Positions 34,854 to 44,153 of a stretch of DNA of 64,000 bases are shown piece by piece; within the stretch, counting starts at the first letter, position 1, and the number at the start of each line of letters is the position of its first letter. The DNA is from Bacteroidales bacterium. Lineage in GTDB: Bacteria; Bacteroidota; Bacteroidia; Bacteroidales; F082. The stretch lies in contig JAKIVD010000015.1 of NCBI GenBank assembly GCA_021647205.1, forward strand, positions 37,887-101,886, in the 5' to 3' direction. The notes beneath the pieces were generated by a model. The model did no database searches and was not told the DNA's origin. It saw only the letters and a program-made list of their open reading frames with translations. The translations under genes and the position numbers were made by a program.

Positions 34854-37235
34854 ATGGGCGTAAATTGCATCCACTGCGGGGAAGATTGCGGAAAGCATCC
34901 GGTATTGTTGGATGACAAACCCTTTTGTTGTCATGGTTGCAAGACGGTATACCAGATTCTGAATACCAAAGAAATGGGGCAGTATTACAGAATACGACCC
35001 ATGTCGGGCATCAGGATTGAACAAACGGAAACCGGCAATAAATATGCCTACCTCGAGCTCGAAGAAATCAGGGAAAAGCTCCTTGATTTTTCTGATGGGG
35101 GCTTCAGCAAAGTGAGCCTGTTTATCCCGGGCATCCACTGTGCTTCCTGTATCTGGTTGCTGGAGAACCTGAATACGCTAAATCCCGGCATCATCCAGTC
35201 AGCGGTAAATTTTCCCGATAAAACAGTCAGTATTACGTTTAAAGATGAGCAGATCAGCCTGCGCCAACTGGTCGAACTGCTGGCTTCCATCCATTATATT
35301 CCTGAAATTACCCTCGATAAACTGGACAAGAAAGAAAGCCAACGTTCCGACCGGAATGTGTTGCTCAAGATCGGTATTGCCGCTTTTAGTTTTATGAACG
35401 TGATGCTGTACAACTTTCCGGAGTACCTGCCGGGAGGGGAGGAGCTGGGCGGTTTTTTCACCAGGGTTTTCGGCTGGCTGAGCTTGCTTCTGAGCCTTCC
35501 GGTTGTTTTTTACAGTGCCAGCGATTACTATCTTTCAGCCTTCAAGGGATTGAAGCACCGGATGATCAACATCGACCTGCCCATTACCCTGGGGATTTTT
35601 ACACTTTTTTTTCAAAGTGCTTATGAAATAATCAGTGGCCATGGCATCGGTTACATGGATTCATTGACGGGTTTGGTGTTTTTTCTTTTGATCGGAAAAT
35701 GGTACCAGGGGAAAACCTACCAGGCACTTTCTTTCGAAAGGGACTACAAATCTTATTTTCCGGTAGCGGTAACAACCCTTGTAGATGATAATGAACAAAC
35801 CATCCCGCTATCTAAACTGAAGAAAGGCCACCATATCCTTATCCGTAACCAGGAACTTATTCCGGCCGACTCACGCCTCGTCAAAGGGAATGCCAATATC
35901 GATTATTCTTTTGTAACCGGCGAATCGCTTCCCGTCCCGAAAAACATGAATGATTTTATTTTTGCCGGTGGGCGACAGGTGGGAAGTACCATTGAACTGG
36001 TGGTTGAAAAAGAAGTAGAGCAAAGCTACCTGACCCAACTCTGGAACCAGGACAGCAATAAGCAACAATCTGAAAGCGGCCTGAATACTCTTGTTAACAA
36101 AGTGTCTGAGTCTTTTACCGTGGCCATCCTTTTTGTTGCTTTTTCGGCAGGTGTTTACTGGTTGCTCAACGATTCTTCCCTGGCATTGTTTGCGTTTACC
36201 TCGGTACTCATTATTGCCTGTCCCTGTGCCCTGGCTCTTACGGTTCCCTTTACCTTCGGAAGCACCATGCGCGCCTTCGGGCGGAGTGGGTTCTATATTA
36301 AAAATTCTGAAGTCATTGAGAACCTGCAAAAGATTGACACCGTAGTTTTTGACAAAACGGGGACCATTACGCTCAACAGGAGCCTGAAAGCCCGTTTTGT
36401 CGGCGAACCCCTTACCCGCGATGAACTGTGCATGATTAAGTCGCTGGCAGCCAGCTCGGGGCATCCGCTTAGCACAGCTGTCAAAGAAAATATCGATTGT
36501 GAAGGTCTTCTTGAAGTGGAAGATTTTCAGGAAATCCCTGCTATGGGGACTTCTGCGTTAATTTGCGGAAAACGTGTCAGTATGGGCTCCAAAAAATTTA
36601 TTACGGGAAAAGCAGACGAAAGCTCCGGCTCAACGGCTGTGTATGTTTTTATCGAAAACAGGGTTGCCGGATATTTTCAGATAGAAAATACTTACCGGGA
36701 CGGTCTTGCGGAAATTGTCAACAGGCTGCAGAAGAAATATGAGCTGTATTTGTTGTCGGGAGACAATGCCTCCGAAAAGAAAAACCTGTCCGTTATTTTT
36801 GGCTCCGGGAAGAACTTGTTTTTTAACCAAAGTCCCTCAGATAAAATGGGGTTTGTGAAGAAGCTAAAGGAAAACGCTCGGAAAGTGCTGATGATCGGCG
36901 ACGGGCTGAACGATGCCGGCGCCTTGCTGGAAAGTGATGTGGGCCTTACCATTGCCGACGATATTTACAGTTTCTCGCCGGCCTGTAACGGAATTGTAGA
37001 AGCCGGAAAGTTTGACAGGCTTTATGACTTTCTAGATTTCTCGCACCTGGCGATGAAGGTTGTTAAGTTGAGTTTTGCCATTTCTTTTCTTTACAACATC
37101 ATCGGCTTGTTTTTTGCTGTCCAGGGCACTTTGTCACCTATTATTGCGGCAATCCTGATGCCGGTAAGCTCTGTGAGTGTCGTCGCATTTGCTACTTTTT
37201 CGGTTCACTATTTATCAACAAGAAAAATTTCATAA
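34854..37235 (+). CDS. ccoI: Copper-transporting P1B-type ATPase for cbb3 oxidase assembly
   Basis: A 793-residue integral-membrane ATPase. An N-terminal cysteine-rich metal-binding domain (CIHCGEDC and FCCHGCKTVYQIL, residues 5-36) precedes an HMA domain with GIHCASC (93-99). Downstream are the actuator TGES (VTGESLPV), the membrane CPC motif in IIACPCALAL (about 453), the phosphorylation site DKTGT (about 500) and GDGLNDA (about 681). This N-terminal layout is characteristic of CcoI/FixI, which supplies copper for the CcoN binuclear centre, rather than CopA. Its position at the head of the oxidase genes agrees. Confidence 0.95.
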   Translation: MGVNCIHCGEDCGKHPVLLDDKPFCCHGCKTVYQILNTKEMGQYYRIRPMSGIRIEQTETGNKYAYLELEEIREKLLDFSDGGFSKVSLFIPGIHCASCIWLLENLNTLNPGIIQSAVNFPDKTVSITFKDEQISLRQLVELLASIHYIPEITLDKLDKKESQRSDRNVLLKIGIAAFSFMNVMLYNFPEYLPGGEELGGFFTRVFGWLSLLLSLPVVFYSASDYYLSAFKGLKHRMINIDLPITLGIFTLFFQSAYEIISGHGIGYMDSLTGLVFFLLIGKWYQGKTYQALSFERDYKSYFPVAVTTLVDDNEQTIPLSKLKKGHHILIRNQELIPADSRLVKGNANIDYSFVTGESLPVPKNMNDFIFAGGRQVGSTIELVVEKEVEQSYLTQLWNQDSNKQQSESGLNTLVNKVSESFTVAILFVAFSAGVYWLLNDSSLALFAFTSVLIIACPCALALTVPFTFGSTMRAFGRSGFYIKNSEVIENLQKIDTVVFDKTGTITLNRSLKARFVGEPLTRDELCMIKSLAASSGHPLSTAVKENIDCEGLLEVEDFQEIPAMGTSALICGKRVSMGSKKFITGKADESSGSTAVYVFIENRVAGYFQIENTYRDGLAEIVNRLQKKYELYLLSGDNASEKKNLSVIFGSGKNLFFNQSPSDKMGFVKKLKENARKVLMIGDGLNDAGALLESDVGLTIADDIYSFSPACNGIVEAGKFDRLYDFLDFSHLAMKVVKLSFAISFLYNIIGLFFAVQGTLSPIIAAILMPVSSVSVVAFATFSVHYLSTRKIS

Positions 37236-37315
37236 AAACTTGCTGCAGAAATATTTAGCTTTTTATATGGAACTATCCTAAATAAAAATAGCGCAATGCT
37301 TTCAAAGATATTTTC

Positions 37316-37323
37316 TATTTTTG
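37316..37323 (+). promoter_or_regulatory. Possible internal promoter before ccoS
   Basis: TATTTTTG matches the -7 consensus 36 bp before the ccoS start, but no good -33 box is seen at the right spacing. It sits in the 120-bp gap between ccoI and ccoS. An internal start for the structural oxidase genes is possible. Confidence 0.28.
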
Positions 37324-37358
37324 GGGCATTCTTTCTTAATCAAGGCAAACTACACACT

Positions 37359-37538
37359 ATGAACATCCTTGTTTTCTTAATCATTATTGGTATTCTGGTT
37401 GCCGGGGGCTTTCTCGTTGGTTTTATCTGGTCAGTAAAAAGCGGCCAGTACGACGACATGTATTCCCCATCCGTCAGGGTGTTGTTTGATGAAATGAAAC
37501 CCGAAAAAAAAAAGATCCGACTGAGTCTGAAGAAGTAG
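37359..37538 (+). CDS. ccoS: cbb3-type oxidase assembly protein CcoS
   Basis: A 59-residue protein from ATG 37359; the open frame starts 21 codons earlier, but NILVFLIIIGILVAGGFLVGFIW is the standard CcoS beginning. One transmembrane helix is followed by the conserved GQYDDMYSPSVRVLFDE, where the DD and the SP-type dipeptide are hallmarks. CcoS is needed for cofactor insertion into CcoN. It lies between ccoI and ccoNO, as in other Bacteroidetes. Confidence 0.93.
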   Translation: MNILVFLIIIGILVAGGFLVGFIWSVKSGQYDDMYSPSVRVLFDEMKPEKKKIRLSLKK

Positions 37539-37619
37539 GGCCTGACGAAGGTGGGGAAGACAAAACAGAAAAAAAGCAACAGAATAAATCGAATATTTAC
37601 CAAACCAACAATTAAGCTT

Positions 37620-39740
37620 ATGGAGTTACAAAAATTTACTTACGACAACAAGCTGACCAAGCTGTTCATGCTCGTTACCATACTTTGGGGCGTTGTGGGC
37701 ATGCTGGTGGGTTTAACCGTGGCATTTGAACTTATCTTTCCGGGAATGAGCGGGGAGATTTCCTGGCTCTCTTTTGGCCGGTTGAGACCACTGCACACCA
37801 ATGCGGTTATTTTTGCTTTCGTTGGCAATGGTTTTTTTGCAGCTATTTACTATTCAATGCCCCGGCTGCTCAAAACGCCAATGTTCAGTAAAGCCCTTGG
37901 GCTTATTCATTTTTGGGGCTGGCAACTGATTATAGTCGCCGCCGCCATTTCTTATCCACTCGGACTTACCCAGGGCAAAGAATACGCCGAACTTATTTGG
38001 CCCATCGATGTGCTGGTGGTACTTATCTGGGTCGTTTTCGGCCTCAACATGATTCTGACACTTGTCAAGCGAAGGGTCAAGCACATTTATGTTGCCATCT
38101 GGTTCTACATGGCCACCTGGGTAACGATTGCCGTCTTATACATTGTCAACAACATTCAAGTCCCAACCTCTTTTCTGCACAGCTATCCTATTTATTCCGG
38201 TATTCAGGATGCACTGGTGCAATGGTGGTATGGGCACAATGCCGTGGCTTTTTTTCTGACCACACCCGTCTTGGGGATGATGTATTATTTTATACCGAAA
38301 GCCGCCAACAGACCGGTTTATTCGTATAAACTTTCCATTATTCACTTTTGGGCACTGATTTTTCTCTACATCTGGGCTGGCCCGCACCACTTGCTTTATT
38401 CAGCGCTCCCTGACTGGGCACAAGCCCTCGGCGTTGTTTTTTCGGTCATGCTCATCGCCCCGTCCTGGGGCGGGATGATCAATGGCCTGCTCACGCTTCG
38501 CGGCGCCTGGGACAAGGTGCGTGAAGACCCCGTCCTGAAAATGTTTGTCGTGGGTGTGACAGCATATGGCATGTCAACTTTTGAAGGGCCGATGTTGTCG
38601 CTGAAATCAGTCAATGCACTGAGCCACTTTACCGACTGGACAATCGCACACGTGCACATCGGAACATTGGGATGGAACAGCATGATGAACTTCGGTATGA
38701 TTTATTGGATGGCTCCTCGTTTGTTCAAAACAAAATTATGGTCGGTTAAGTTGGCCAACACCCATTTCTGGATTGCCACGCTGGGTATGTTGTTTTTCTC
38801 CATCCCCTTGTATTTTGCAGGATTCACGCAAGCACTGATGTGGAAAGAATTTACCGCCGAAGGTTACCTGGCTTACCCCAATTTTCTGGAAACCGTAACC
38901 CAGATTCTGCCGATGTATTCCCTGCGGGCGTTTGGCGGCTCGTTATATTTTATCGGTGCGCTCCTGTTTGTTGTGAATATCTGGAAAACGATGACGGCCG
39001 GTAAATTTGCCAGGTACGAAGATGACGAAGCACCTGCAAAACCAGCTGCAAAACCTGGTGAAGGATGGCACAGAAAACTGGAAGGAAGGCCACTGCAACT
39101 TACTGTTGCTGCTTTGGTCGTTATTTTAATCGGGGGCATTGTGGAAATTGTGCCCATGTACCTGGTGAAATCCAACGTACCGACAATTTCGGCTGTTAAG
39201 CCCTACACACCGCTCGAACTTGAAGGTCGTGATATCTACATCCGTGAAGGCTGCTATTTATGCCACTCGCAAATGATTCGTCCGTTCCGTTCAGAAGTTG
39301 TCCGTTACGGTGATTACACCAAGGCCGGCGAAACGGTTTACGATTTCCCCTTCCAGTTTGGTTCCAAGCGCACCGGTCCGGACCTTGCCAGGGAAGGCGT
39401 GAAAAGTTTACCCAATTACAAACCCGATTCCTGGCATTACACCCACCTGGTCGATCCCCAACAACTGAACCCAGAGTCGATTATGCCACCCCATCCGTGG
39501 CTGGCCGAATCGGAACTTGATGTTACCAATACGCCTTCAAAGATTGATGTGATGACCTATTTGGGGGTCCCCTATCCTGAAGGCTATGCTGACCAGGCTG
39601 TAGCCGACCTTCAGGCACAGGCTGCAATAATTGCCCAGGGATTGCGTGATGCCGGTATCGAGGTGGAAGACAACAGCGAAATCATCGCCCTGATTGCTTA
39701 TTTGCAACGTCTTGGGACGGATGTCTATAAAGACAAATAA
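37620..39740 (+). CDS. ccoNO: Fused cbb3-type cytochrome c oxidase subunits I and II (CcoN-CcoO)
   Basis: A 706-residue protein from ATG 37620 (ELQKFTYDNKLTKLFMLV); the upstream 23 codons are lysine-rich and not family-like. The first ~470 residues are CcoN, a twelve-helix haem-copper oxidase subunit, with conserved histidines in LRPLHTNAVIF, WWYGHNAVAFFLT, WAGPHHLLY and DWTIAHVHIGTLGWN. A cytoplasmic linker (EDDEAPAKPAAKPGEG) leads to a membrane-anchored CcoO domain with one haem site CYLCHSQMIRPF (near residue 544). The complex reduces O2 with high affinity in microaerobic respiration. This fusion is common in Bacteroidetes. Confidence 0.97.
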   Translation: MELQKFTYDNKLTKLFMLVTILWGVVGMLVGLTVAFELIFPGMSGEISWLSFGRLRPLHTNAVIFAFVGNGFFAAIYYSMPRLLKTPMFSKALGLIHFWGWQLIIVAAAISYPLGLTQGKEYAELIWPIDVLVVLIWVVFGLNMILTLVKRRVKHIYVAIWFYMATWVTIAVLYIVNNIQVPTSFLHSYPIYSGIQDALVQWWYGHNAVAFFLTTPVLGMMYYFIPKAANRPVYSYKLSIIHFWALIFLYIWAGPHHLLYSALPDWAQALGVVFSVMLIAPSWGGMINGLLTLRGAWDKVREDPVLKMFVVGVTAYGMSTFEGPMLSLKSVNALSHFTDWTIAHVHIGTLGWNSMMNFGMIYWMAPRLFKTKLWSVKLANTHFWIATLGMLFFSIPLYFAGFTQALMWKEFTAEGYLAYPNFLETVTQILPMYSLRAFGGSLYFIGALLFVVNIWKTMTAGKFARYEDDEAPAKPAAKPGEGWHRKLEGRPLQLTVAALVVILIGGIVEIVPMYLVKSNVPTISAVKPYTPLELEGRDIYIREGCYLCHSQMIRPFRSEVVRYGDYTKAGETVYDFPFQFGSKRTGPDLAREGVKSLPNYKPDSWHYTHLVDPQQLNPESIMPPHPWLAESELDVTNTPSKIDVMTYLGVPYPEGYADQAVADLQAQAAIIAQGLRDAGIEVEDNSEIIALIAYLQRLGTDVYKDK

Positions 39741-39769
39741 ACTTTTGACAACAACTAAATATTAAAGTC

Positions 39770-39970
39770 TTGAAGATCGTTATTCAACAACTGGAACAAA
39801 TAAACGGGGTCGAAATTTACCCCATTATTTCATTAATCATTTTTTTCACCTTTTTCGTACTGGTGGGATACCTGGTTTTTACAACCCCTAAATCCTACAC
39901 CGAAGAGATGAGTCAGCTTCCATTGGATAAGAATAACGGCCTTCAGGACGAATTTGATATTGAAACATAA
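39770..39970 (+). CDS. ccoQ: Small CcoQ-like cbb3 oxidase subunit
   Basis: A 66-residue protein with a single transmembrane helix (EIYPIISLIIFFTFFVLVGYLVF, split here only for description of residues about 15-37) and a short acidic cytoplasmic tail. Position between ccoNO and ccoP and length fit CcoQ, which stabilises the oxidase. It must start at TTG 39770, as no in-frame ATG precedes the helix. The gap to ccoP is 12 bp. Confidence 0.8.
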   Translation: MKIVIQQLEQINGVEIYPIISLIIFFTFFVLVGYLVFTTPKSYTEEMSQLPLDKNNGLQDEFDIET

Positions 39971-39982
39971 AAAGAGGAAACA

Positions 39983-40588
39983 ATGGCAATAGAAAATAAA
40001 AACCTTCACAACGAAGATTACGAATACGATACACTGACCAATGAGCGTTTGATCAAGGATCATGATTATGACGGTATCAGGGAGTTGGACAATGACCTGC
40101 CTCCCTGGTGGAAATGGCTGTTTTACCTGACCATCATTTTTGCAGTGGTTTACCTTATCCGCTTGTTTGTTGTTCATTCTGACGATTTAATCCAGGACAG
40201 GGAATTTGCAAATGAGATGTCAGGGTACGAACAGGAGGCAACTGCTAAAGGGGGCTCAACTGCGACAGCTTTCGAGGTAAAATTACTCACCGACGATGCT
40301 TCACTGGCAGCTGGTAAAGAGACCTTTGTGAAAATCTGTGCAGCCTGCCACCTTGTGGACGGCGGGGGACTTGTCGGTCCAAATATGACCGATAATTACT
40401 GGATTCACGGAAATACGGTAGAAGACCTTTACAATACTTCAACAAACGGGGTAATTGAAAAGGGGATGCTGCCTTACAAAGACCAGCTTTCAGATCAGAA
40501 ACGCCTGGAGGTTGTCAGTTACATCCTTGTTAAGTTACAGGGGACGACACCTGCAAATCCGAAAGCCCCGCAGGGTATTGCGTATTAG
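39983..40588 (+). CDS. ccoP: cbb3 oxidase subunit III (CcoP) with one visible haem site
   Basis: A 201-residue protein. The N-terminal CcoP signature YDGIRELDNDLPPWWKW (about residues 29-45) precedes one membrane helix (about 45-64), followed by a periplasmic cytochrome c domain with a single CxxCH, CAACH at 119-123, and a likely axial methionine in KGMLPYKDQL. Canonical CcoP has two haems; only one is encoded here, so the protein is a short form. It passes electrons from the soluble cytochrome c to CcoO/CcoN. It is in the same operon as ccoNO and ccoQ. Confidence 0.92.
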   Translation: MAIENKNLHNEDYEYDTLTNERLIKDHDYDGIRELDNDLPPWWKWLFYLTIIFAVVYLIRLFVVHSDDLIQDREFANEMSGYEQEATAKGGSTATAFEVKLLTDDASLAAGKETFVKICAACHLVDGGGLVGPNMTDNYWIHGNTVEDLYNTSTNGVIEKGMLPYKDQLSDQKRLEVVSYILVKLQGTTPANPKAPQGIAY

Positions 40589-40620
40589 GTTTCGCAAAAG
40601 CAACAGCTTATAAATCGACG

Positions 40621-40647
40621 AAAGCCGGGTTCAGACAATCCGGCTTT
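40621..40647. terminator. Stem-loop between ccoP and ccoG
   Basis: AAAGCCGG (40621-40628) pairs with CCGGCTTT (40640-40647) around an 11-base loop. There is no T-run after it (GTCGG follows), so it may be an mRNA-processing or attenuating hairpin rather than a full terminator. Confidence 0.45.
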
Positions 40648-40697
40648 GTCGGTTAAGCATAAAACTGAAAAAGCAAAATTAATCAAACCAAATTAAG

Positions 40698-42110
40698 ATG
40701 GCAGAAAATGACAAATCGAACGGCGCCTCTTATCGGGATAAGTTGTCCACTGTTGATAATTCGGGAAGGCGCGTGTGGGTTTACGCCAAAAAGGTGAAAG
40801 GTAAATATTACAACAAGCGGCAGGCCCTTGCACTTATTTTACTGGCTTTTCTATTCATTACACCTTTTATCAAATACAAGGGCGACCCGATCATGCTCTT
40901 TAATGTGATTGAACGGAAGTTCATCATTTTCGGGGTGATATTCTGGCCGCAGGACATCCACCTGATTCTTCTTGTTTTTATTACGATACTGGTGTTTGTT
41001 GCGCTATTTACCGTTATATTCGGGCGTTTGTTTTGCGGTTGGGTATGTCCGCAAACAATTTTTATGGAATTCGTTTTCCGTAAAATTGAATGGGCCATCG
41101 AAGGTGATGCGGCTTCACAGCGCAAACTGGACAAAGCACCCTGGGGTTTTGACAAACTCTGGAGAAAATCGTTAAAGCATTTCATCTTTTTCCTGATAGC
41201 AATCGCTACGGCTGCTATCTTTCTGTCTTACATTTTAAGTATCGATCAACTGAAAGTTTATCTTCTTGAAGGCCCGCAAATCCATCCGGGCGGTTTTGCC
41301 GGACTGTTGGTATTTTCGGGGCTTTTCTATTTTGTTTTTGCCTTCTTTCGCGAGCAGGTGTGCACCATTGCCTGCCCGTATGGGCGACTGCAAAGCGTGC
41401 TGATCGACAAGAAGTCCATCATTGTCGGTTACGACTACATAAGGGGCGAGCCGCGTGGCCCGCTCTCCAAAGCGAAAGAAGGAAACCTTGGCGATTGTGT
41501 GGCATGCAAAGCCTGTGTGGTGGTTTGCCCGACAGGTATTGACATCCGCAACGGCACACAAATGGAGTGCATCAATTGCACGGCCTGCATGGATGCCTGT
41601 GATGCAGTGATGGAAAGGACTGGCCGGCCAAAGGGCCTGATTCGGTATGATTCGGAAGAAGGCATCGAAACGGGGCAGCGTTCCGTTTTTAATGCACGTT
41701 CCATAGCTTATTCGGCCGTACTCAGCCTGCTCATACTTTTTGTGGTGGCGCTTTTTGCCATGCGTGAAGATTCGGAAACTACCATCCTGAGGGCAAGGGG
41801 AACGCTCTTTCAGGAGTTTGGTTCCGACAGCATCAGCAATATTTACACCATCCAGGTGGTGAATAAAATAAGGAAACCCGTCAATATCAATATGAAAGTG
41901 CTATCACCCAAAGGGAACATCAAATACATCATGGCCCCGGGCACCATCGAAAAAGGGACAGTGGGTAAAGGGCAATTTCTTGTTATTCTCGCTAAAAAAG
42001 ATCTTAAGTCCTCGAAGACACCTATTGTAATCGGTATCTATTCCGAAGGCAAACTGATTGAAGAATACAAGAGTGCTTTTGTCGGGCCGGGATATCTCAA
42101 TAATGACTAA
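40698..42110 (+). CDS. ccoG: cbb3 oxidase accessory protein CcoG (ferredoxin-like)
   Basis: A 470-residue membrane protein. Six or so transmembrane helices surround two [4Fe-4S] ferredoxin motifs, CVACKACVVVCPTGIDI and CINCTACMDACDAVM (about residues 268-305). Other conserved cysteine sites are CGWVCPQT (about 113) and CTIACPYGRLQSVL (about 225). The C-terminal periplasmic domain is immunoglobulin-like, as in RdxA/CcoG. CcoG reduces Cu(II) for insertion into the oxidase. Its place directly before fixH is the standard ccoGH order. Confidence 0.95.
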   Translation: MAENDKSNGASYRDKLSTVDNSGRRVWVYAKKVKGKYYNKRQALALILLAFLFITPFIKYKGDPIMLFNVIERKFIIFGVIFWPQDIHLILLVFITILVFVALFTVIFGRLFCGWVCPQTIFMEFVFRKIEWAIEGDAASQRKLDKAPWGFDKLWRKSLKHFIFFLIAIATAAIFLSYILSIDQLKVYLLEGPQIHPGGFAGLLVFSGLFYFVFAFFREQVCTIACPYGRLQSVLIDKKSIIVGYDYIRGEPRGPLSKAKEGNLGDCVACKACVVVCPTGIDIRNGTQMECINCTACMDACDAVMERTGRPKGLIRYDSEEGIETGQRSVFNARSIAYSAVLSLLILFVVALFAMREDSETTILRARGTLFQEFGSDSISNIYTIQVVNKIRKPVNINMKVLSPKGNIKYIMAPGTIEKGTVGKGQFLVILAKKDLKSSKTPIVIGIYSEGKLIEEYKSAFVGPGYLNND

Positions 42111-42185
42111 TTTAGCCCTGAAGTGGCTGTCGCCGGATTGCGGCAGGAAGAAGGGGTGAAAGGAAAAACATTTTAATAAGGAAGC

Positions 42186-42629
42186 ATGAAAATGAACTGG
42201 AACTGGGGGACGAAACTAATTTTGTGGATTGTTCTTTTTATGGGATTTATCTTTGTTTTGGTATACCTGAGTACGCAAAACAGCATCATCCTTGTCGAAA
42301 AGGATTATTATCCCAAAGGATTGGAATTCCAGAACAGGATTGATGAGCGGAACAATGCGCTGCAGTTGAGGGCCGGTTTTCAAATCAGGCAAATCAGGGA
42401 GAATGTTGTCGTGGAGTTTCCCTGTATAAAACCCGATTCGGGAACCCTTGTTTTTTACCGCCACAACAACAAACTGCTGGATCAGACCATCAACATCAAG
42501 ATTGATGAAACGAAAAAAATGTATTTTCCGCTTGCCGGTTTTGAGAAAGGAAAATACCTCGTAAAATTTCATTGGTTTGAAAACGGGAAAGGATACTTTG
42601 TGGAAAAGGATTTCTTTTTTAATGAGTAA
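42186..42629 (+). CDS. ccoH: FixH family oxidase-assembly protein
   Basis: A 147-residue protein with one N-terminal transmembrane helix (LILWIVLFMGFIFVLVYLS) followed by a periplasmic beta domain (KDYYPKGLEFQNRID and GKYLVKFHWFENGKGYFVEKDF), matching FixH/CcoH. The protein helps assemble the cbb3 complex. It follows ccoG in the normal order. It could also be named fixH. Confidence 0.88.
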   Translation: MKMNWNWGTKLILWIVLFMGFIFVLVYLSTQNSIILVEKDYYPKGLEFQNRIDERNNALQLRAGFQIRQIRENVVVEFPCIKPDSGTLVFYRHNNKLLDQTINIKIDETKKMYFPLAGFEKGKYLVKFHWFENGKGYFVEKDFFFNE

Positions 42630-42684
42630 CAACGCCAAGCTTATTCAGGCATTAACAACTTCTAAACTTTCAAATCTTCAACTC

Positions 42685-43467
42685 ATGTCCAACCTTTATT
42701 TTGTAGCCCTCCTCACCGGTCTTGTTGGCAGTTTGCACTGCATCGGGATGTGCGGCCCTATTGCCATAGCCCTCCCGCTGGGTAATAAAAGCTGGTGGCA
42801 GCGTGTTTTGGGCGGTATTACCTACAACCTCGGGCGTATATTTACCTATGCCCTTCTCGGTGCGGTTTTCGGGCTACTGGGGCAGGGAATTGAGATGGCC
42901 GGCCTGCAACAATGGGCTTCCATCGGGATTGGGGCAGTAATGATTTTGTCGGTTTTATTTCCCGTACTTTTTCGCGGGAAGATTAAATTTGAACAGTTCT
43001 TCTTCGGCTATGCCGGAAAAATGATTGGCAAATTCAGGCAATTGTTTTCCATCAGTTCCATCCCTTCCTTATTTCTCATCGGCTTGTTGAACGGCCTGTT
43101 GCCCTGCGGACTGGTTTATGTGGCAATTGCCGGTGCCATCAACACGAATGCCCTCGTCAGCGGAATTGTGTACATGCTGCTTTTCGGATTGGGCACCATC
43201 CCGGTGATGCTGGCCATACCCCTGCTTGGTAATTTAATAGGGACGGGGATAAGAAAACGCTTTCGTTCGGTACTGTCCGCTTTTATTGTCGTACTGGGAA
43301 TTCTGTTTATTCTGCGCGGGCTGTCGCTCGGGATTCCTTACATCAGTCCGCCGGCCAAGATGCTCAAGCCACACGAACAGATGATGAACCAGGATGAAAC
43401 CCAAATGCGGGGCGGGTGTTGTGGTGACGGGAAGAATACGCTGGAGATGAAACAGGAGAACAAGTAA
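42685..43467 (+). CDS. TauE/SafE-type membrane protein of the cbb3 cluster
   Basis: A 260-residue membrane protein from ATG 42685; an alternative ATG at 42622 overlaps fixH. Six predicted helices are present, with a conserved HCIGMCGP motif in the first (SLHCIGMCGPIAIALPLG) and LNGLLPCGLVYVAIAGA in the middle. This cysteine-containing subfamily regularly closes Bacteroidetes cbb3 operons and is related to copper-handling CcoA/CycZ-like and DsbD-type proteins rather than to sulfite export. A histidine- and cysteine-rich tail (MRGGCCGDG) may bind metal. Role in copper delivery is inferred from context. Confidence 0.82.
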   Translation: MSNLYFVALLTGLVGSLHCIGMCGPIAIALPLGNKSWWQRVLGGITYNLGRIFTYALLGAVFGLLGQGIEMAGLQQWASIGIGAVMILSVLFPVLFRGKIKFEQFFFGYAGKMIGKFRQLFSISSIPSLFLIGLLNGLLPCGLVYVAIAGAINTNALVSGIVYMLLFGLGTIPVMLAIPLLGNLIGTGIRKRFRSVLSAFIVVLGILFILRGLSLGIPYISPPAKMLKPHEQMMNQDETQMRGGCCGDGKNTLEMKQENK

Positions 43468-43474
43468 AATAATC

Positions 43475-43507
43475 CTTGCTGACGAACCAGGAACTTTAGT
43501 ATTTTTG
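43475..43507 (+). promoter_or_regulatory. Candidate promoter of the cytochrome c gene
   Basis: TATTTTTG (43500-43507) matches the -7 consensus, and CTTG at 43475-43478 lies 21 bp upstream as the -33 box. The start codon is about 38 bp downstream, so the cytochrome gene can be expressed apart from the oxidase operon. Confidence 0.5.
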
Positions 43508-43545
43508 GCGCTCGAAAAAAATTAATCTTTAAAATCAATAAAACA

Positions 43546-44010
43546 ATGAAAAAGATCAACCTGATGTTCATTATTTTCGGTTTGATTGCCTTTGCTGCAA
43601 CAACAATGGCCTTCACCGATAAAGCAGATATCTCTTCCGCTGCCACAACTTCAACAGTGGCCAGCCCTGACGATCCGGCCGATGCAAAATATCCGGCCGG
43701 CGCTAAAATTTATAAAGAAAAATGTGTGGCCTGCCACCAACTGACCGGCCTGGGAATTCCCGGTGCTTTTCCCCCACTCAAAGGTTCCGATTATTTGTTT
43801 GCTGATAAAAAGCGTGCCATTGCACAGGTGTTGAACGGGTCGAACGAACCGATTGTTGTCAATGGTGCAACTTATGTGATACCCATGCCACCGCAGGTCA
43901 ACACGAAAGAAGATGCCGTTGCGGTCATTAATTATGTATTGAATGCCTGGGGTAATGATGGTGGGACTGTTTCACTGGAGGATGCAAAAGACATTAAAAT
44001 AATCAGGTAA
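43546..44010 (+). CDS. Periplasmic monohaem cytochrome c
   Basis: A 154-residue protein with a signal peptide (KINLMFIIFGLIAFAATTMA) and a class I cytochrome fold. The haem site is CVACH at residues 60-64, followed by the typical QLTGLGIPGAFPPLKGSDYL, and the axial methionine is probably in YVIPMPPQV. It is next to the cbb3 operon and could serve as electron donor to CcoP, but other donors are possible. It ends 140 bp before the DUF4920 gene. Confidence 0.9.
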   Translation: MKKINLMFIIFGLIAFAATTMAFTDKADISSAATTSTVASPDDPADAKYPAGAKIYKEKCVACHQLTGLGIPGAFPPLKGSDYLFADKKRAIAQVLNGSNEPIVVNGATYVIPMPPQVNTKEDAVAVINYVLNAWGNDGGTVSLEDAKDIKIIR

Positions 44011-44153
44011 ACCGCCAAGTGTAACGGCTTTTCCTGATTTGTAAGCGGGGGGCTGCCAGGTGTTTTTCATCCTGTTGATGAAGCACAGATTCACGGCCCT
44101 TTGTTTTTGAACTGCAAATTTCAACCAGTGCAAGTAACCAAAATATTCAAATC

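Noticed and set aside
42577..42684. Upstream extension of the TauE-like gene into fixH
   Set aside because: The extension overlaps fixH and lacks a membrane-protein-like beginning; the conserved start is at 42685.
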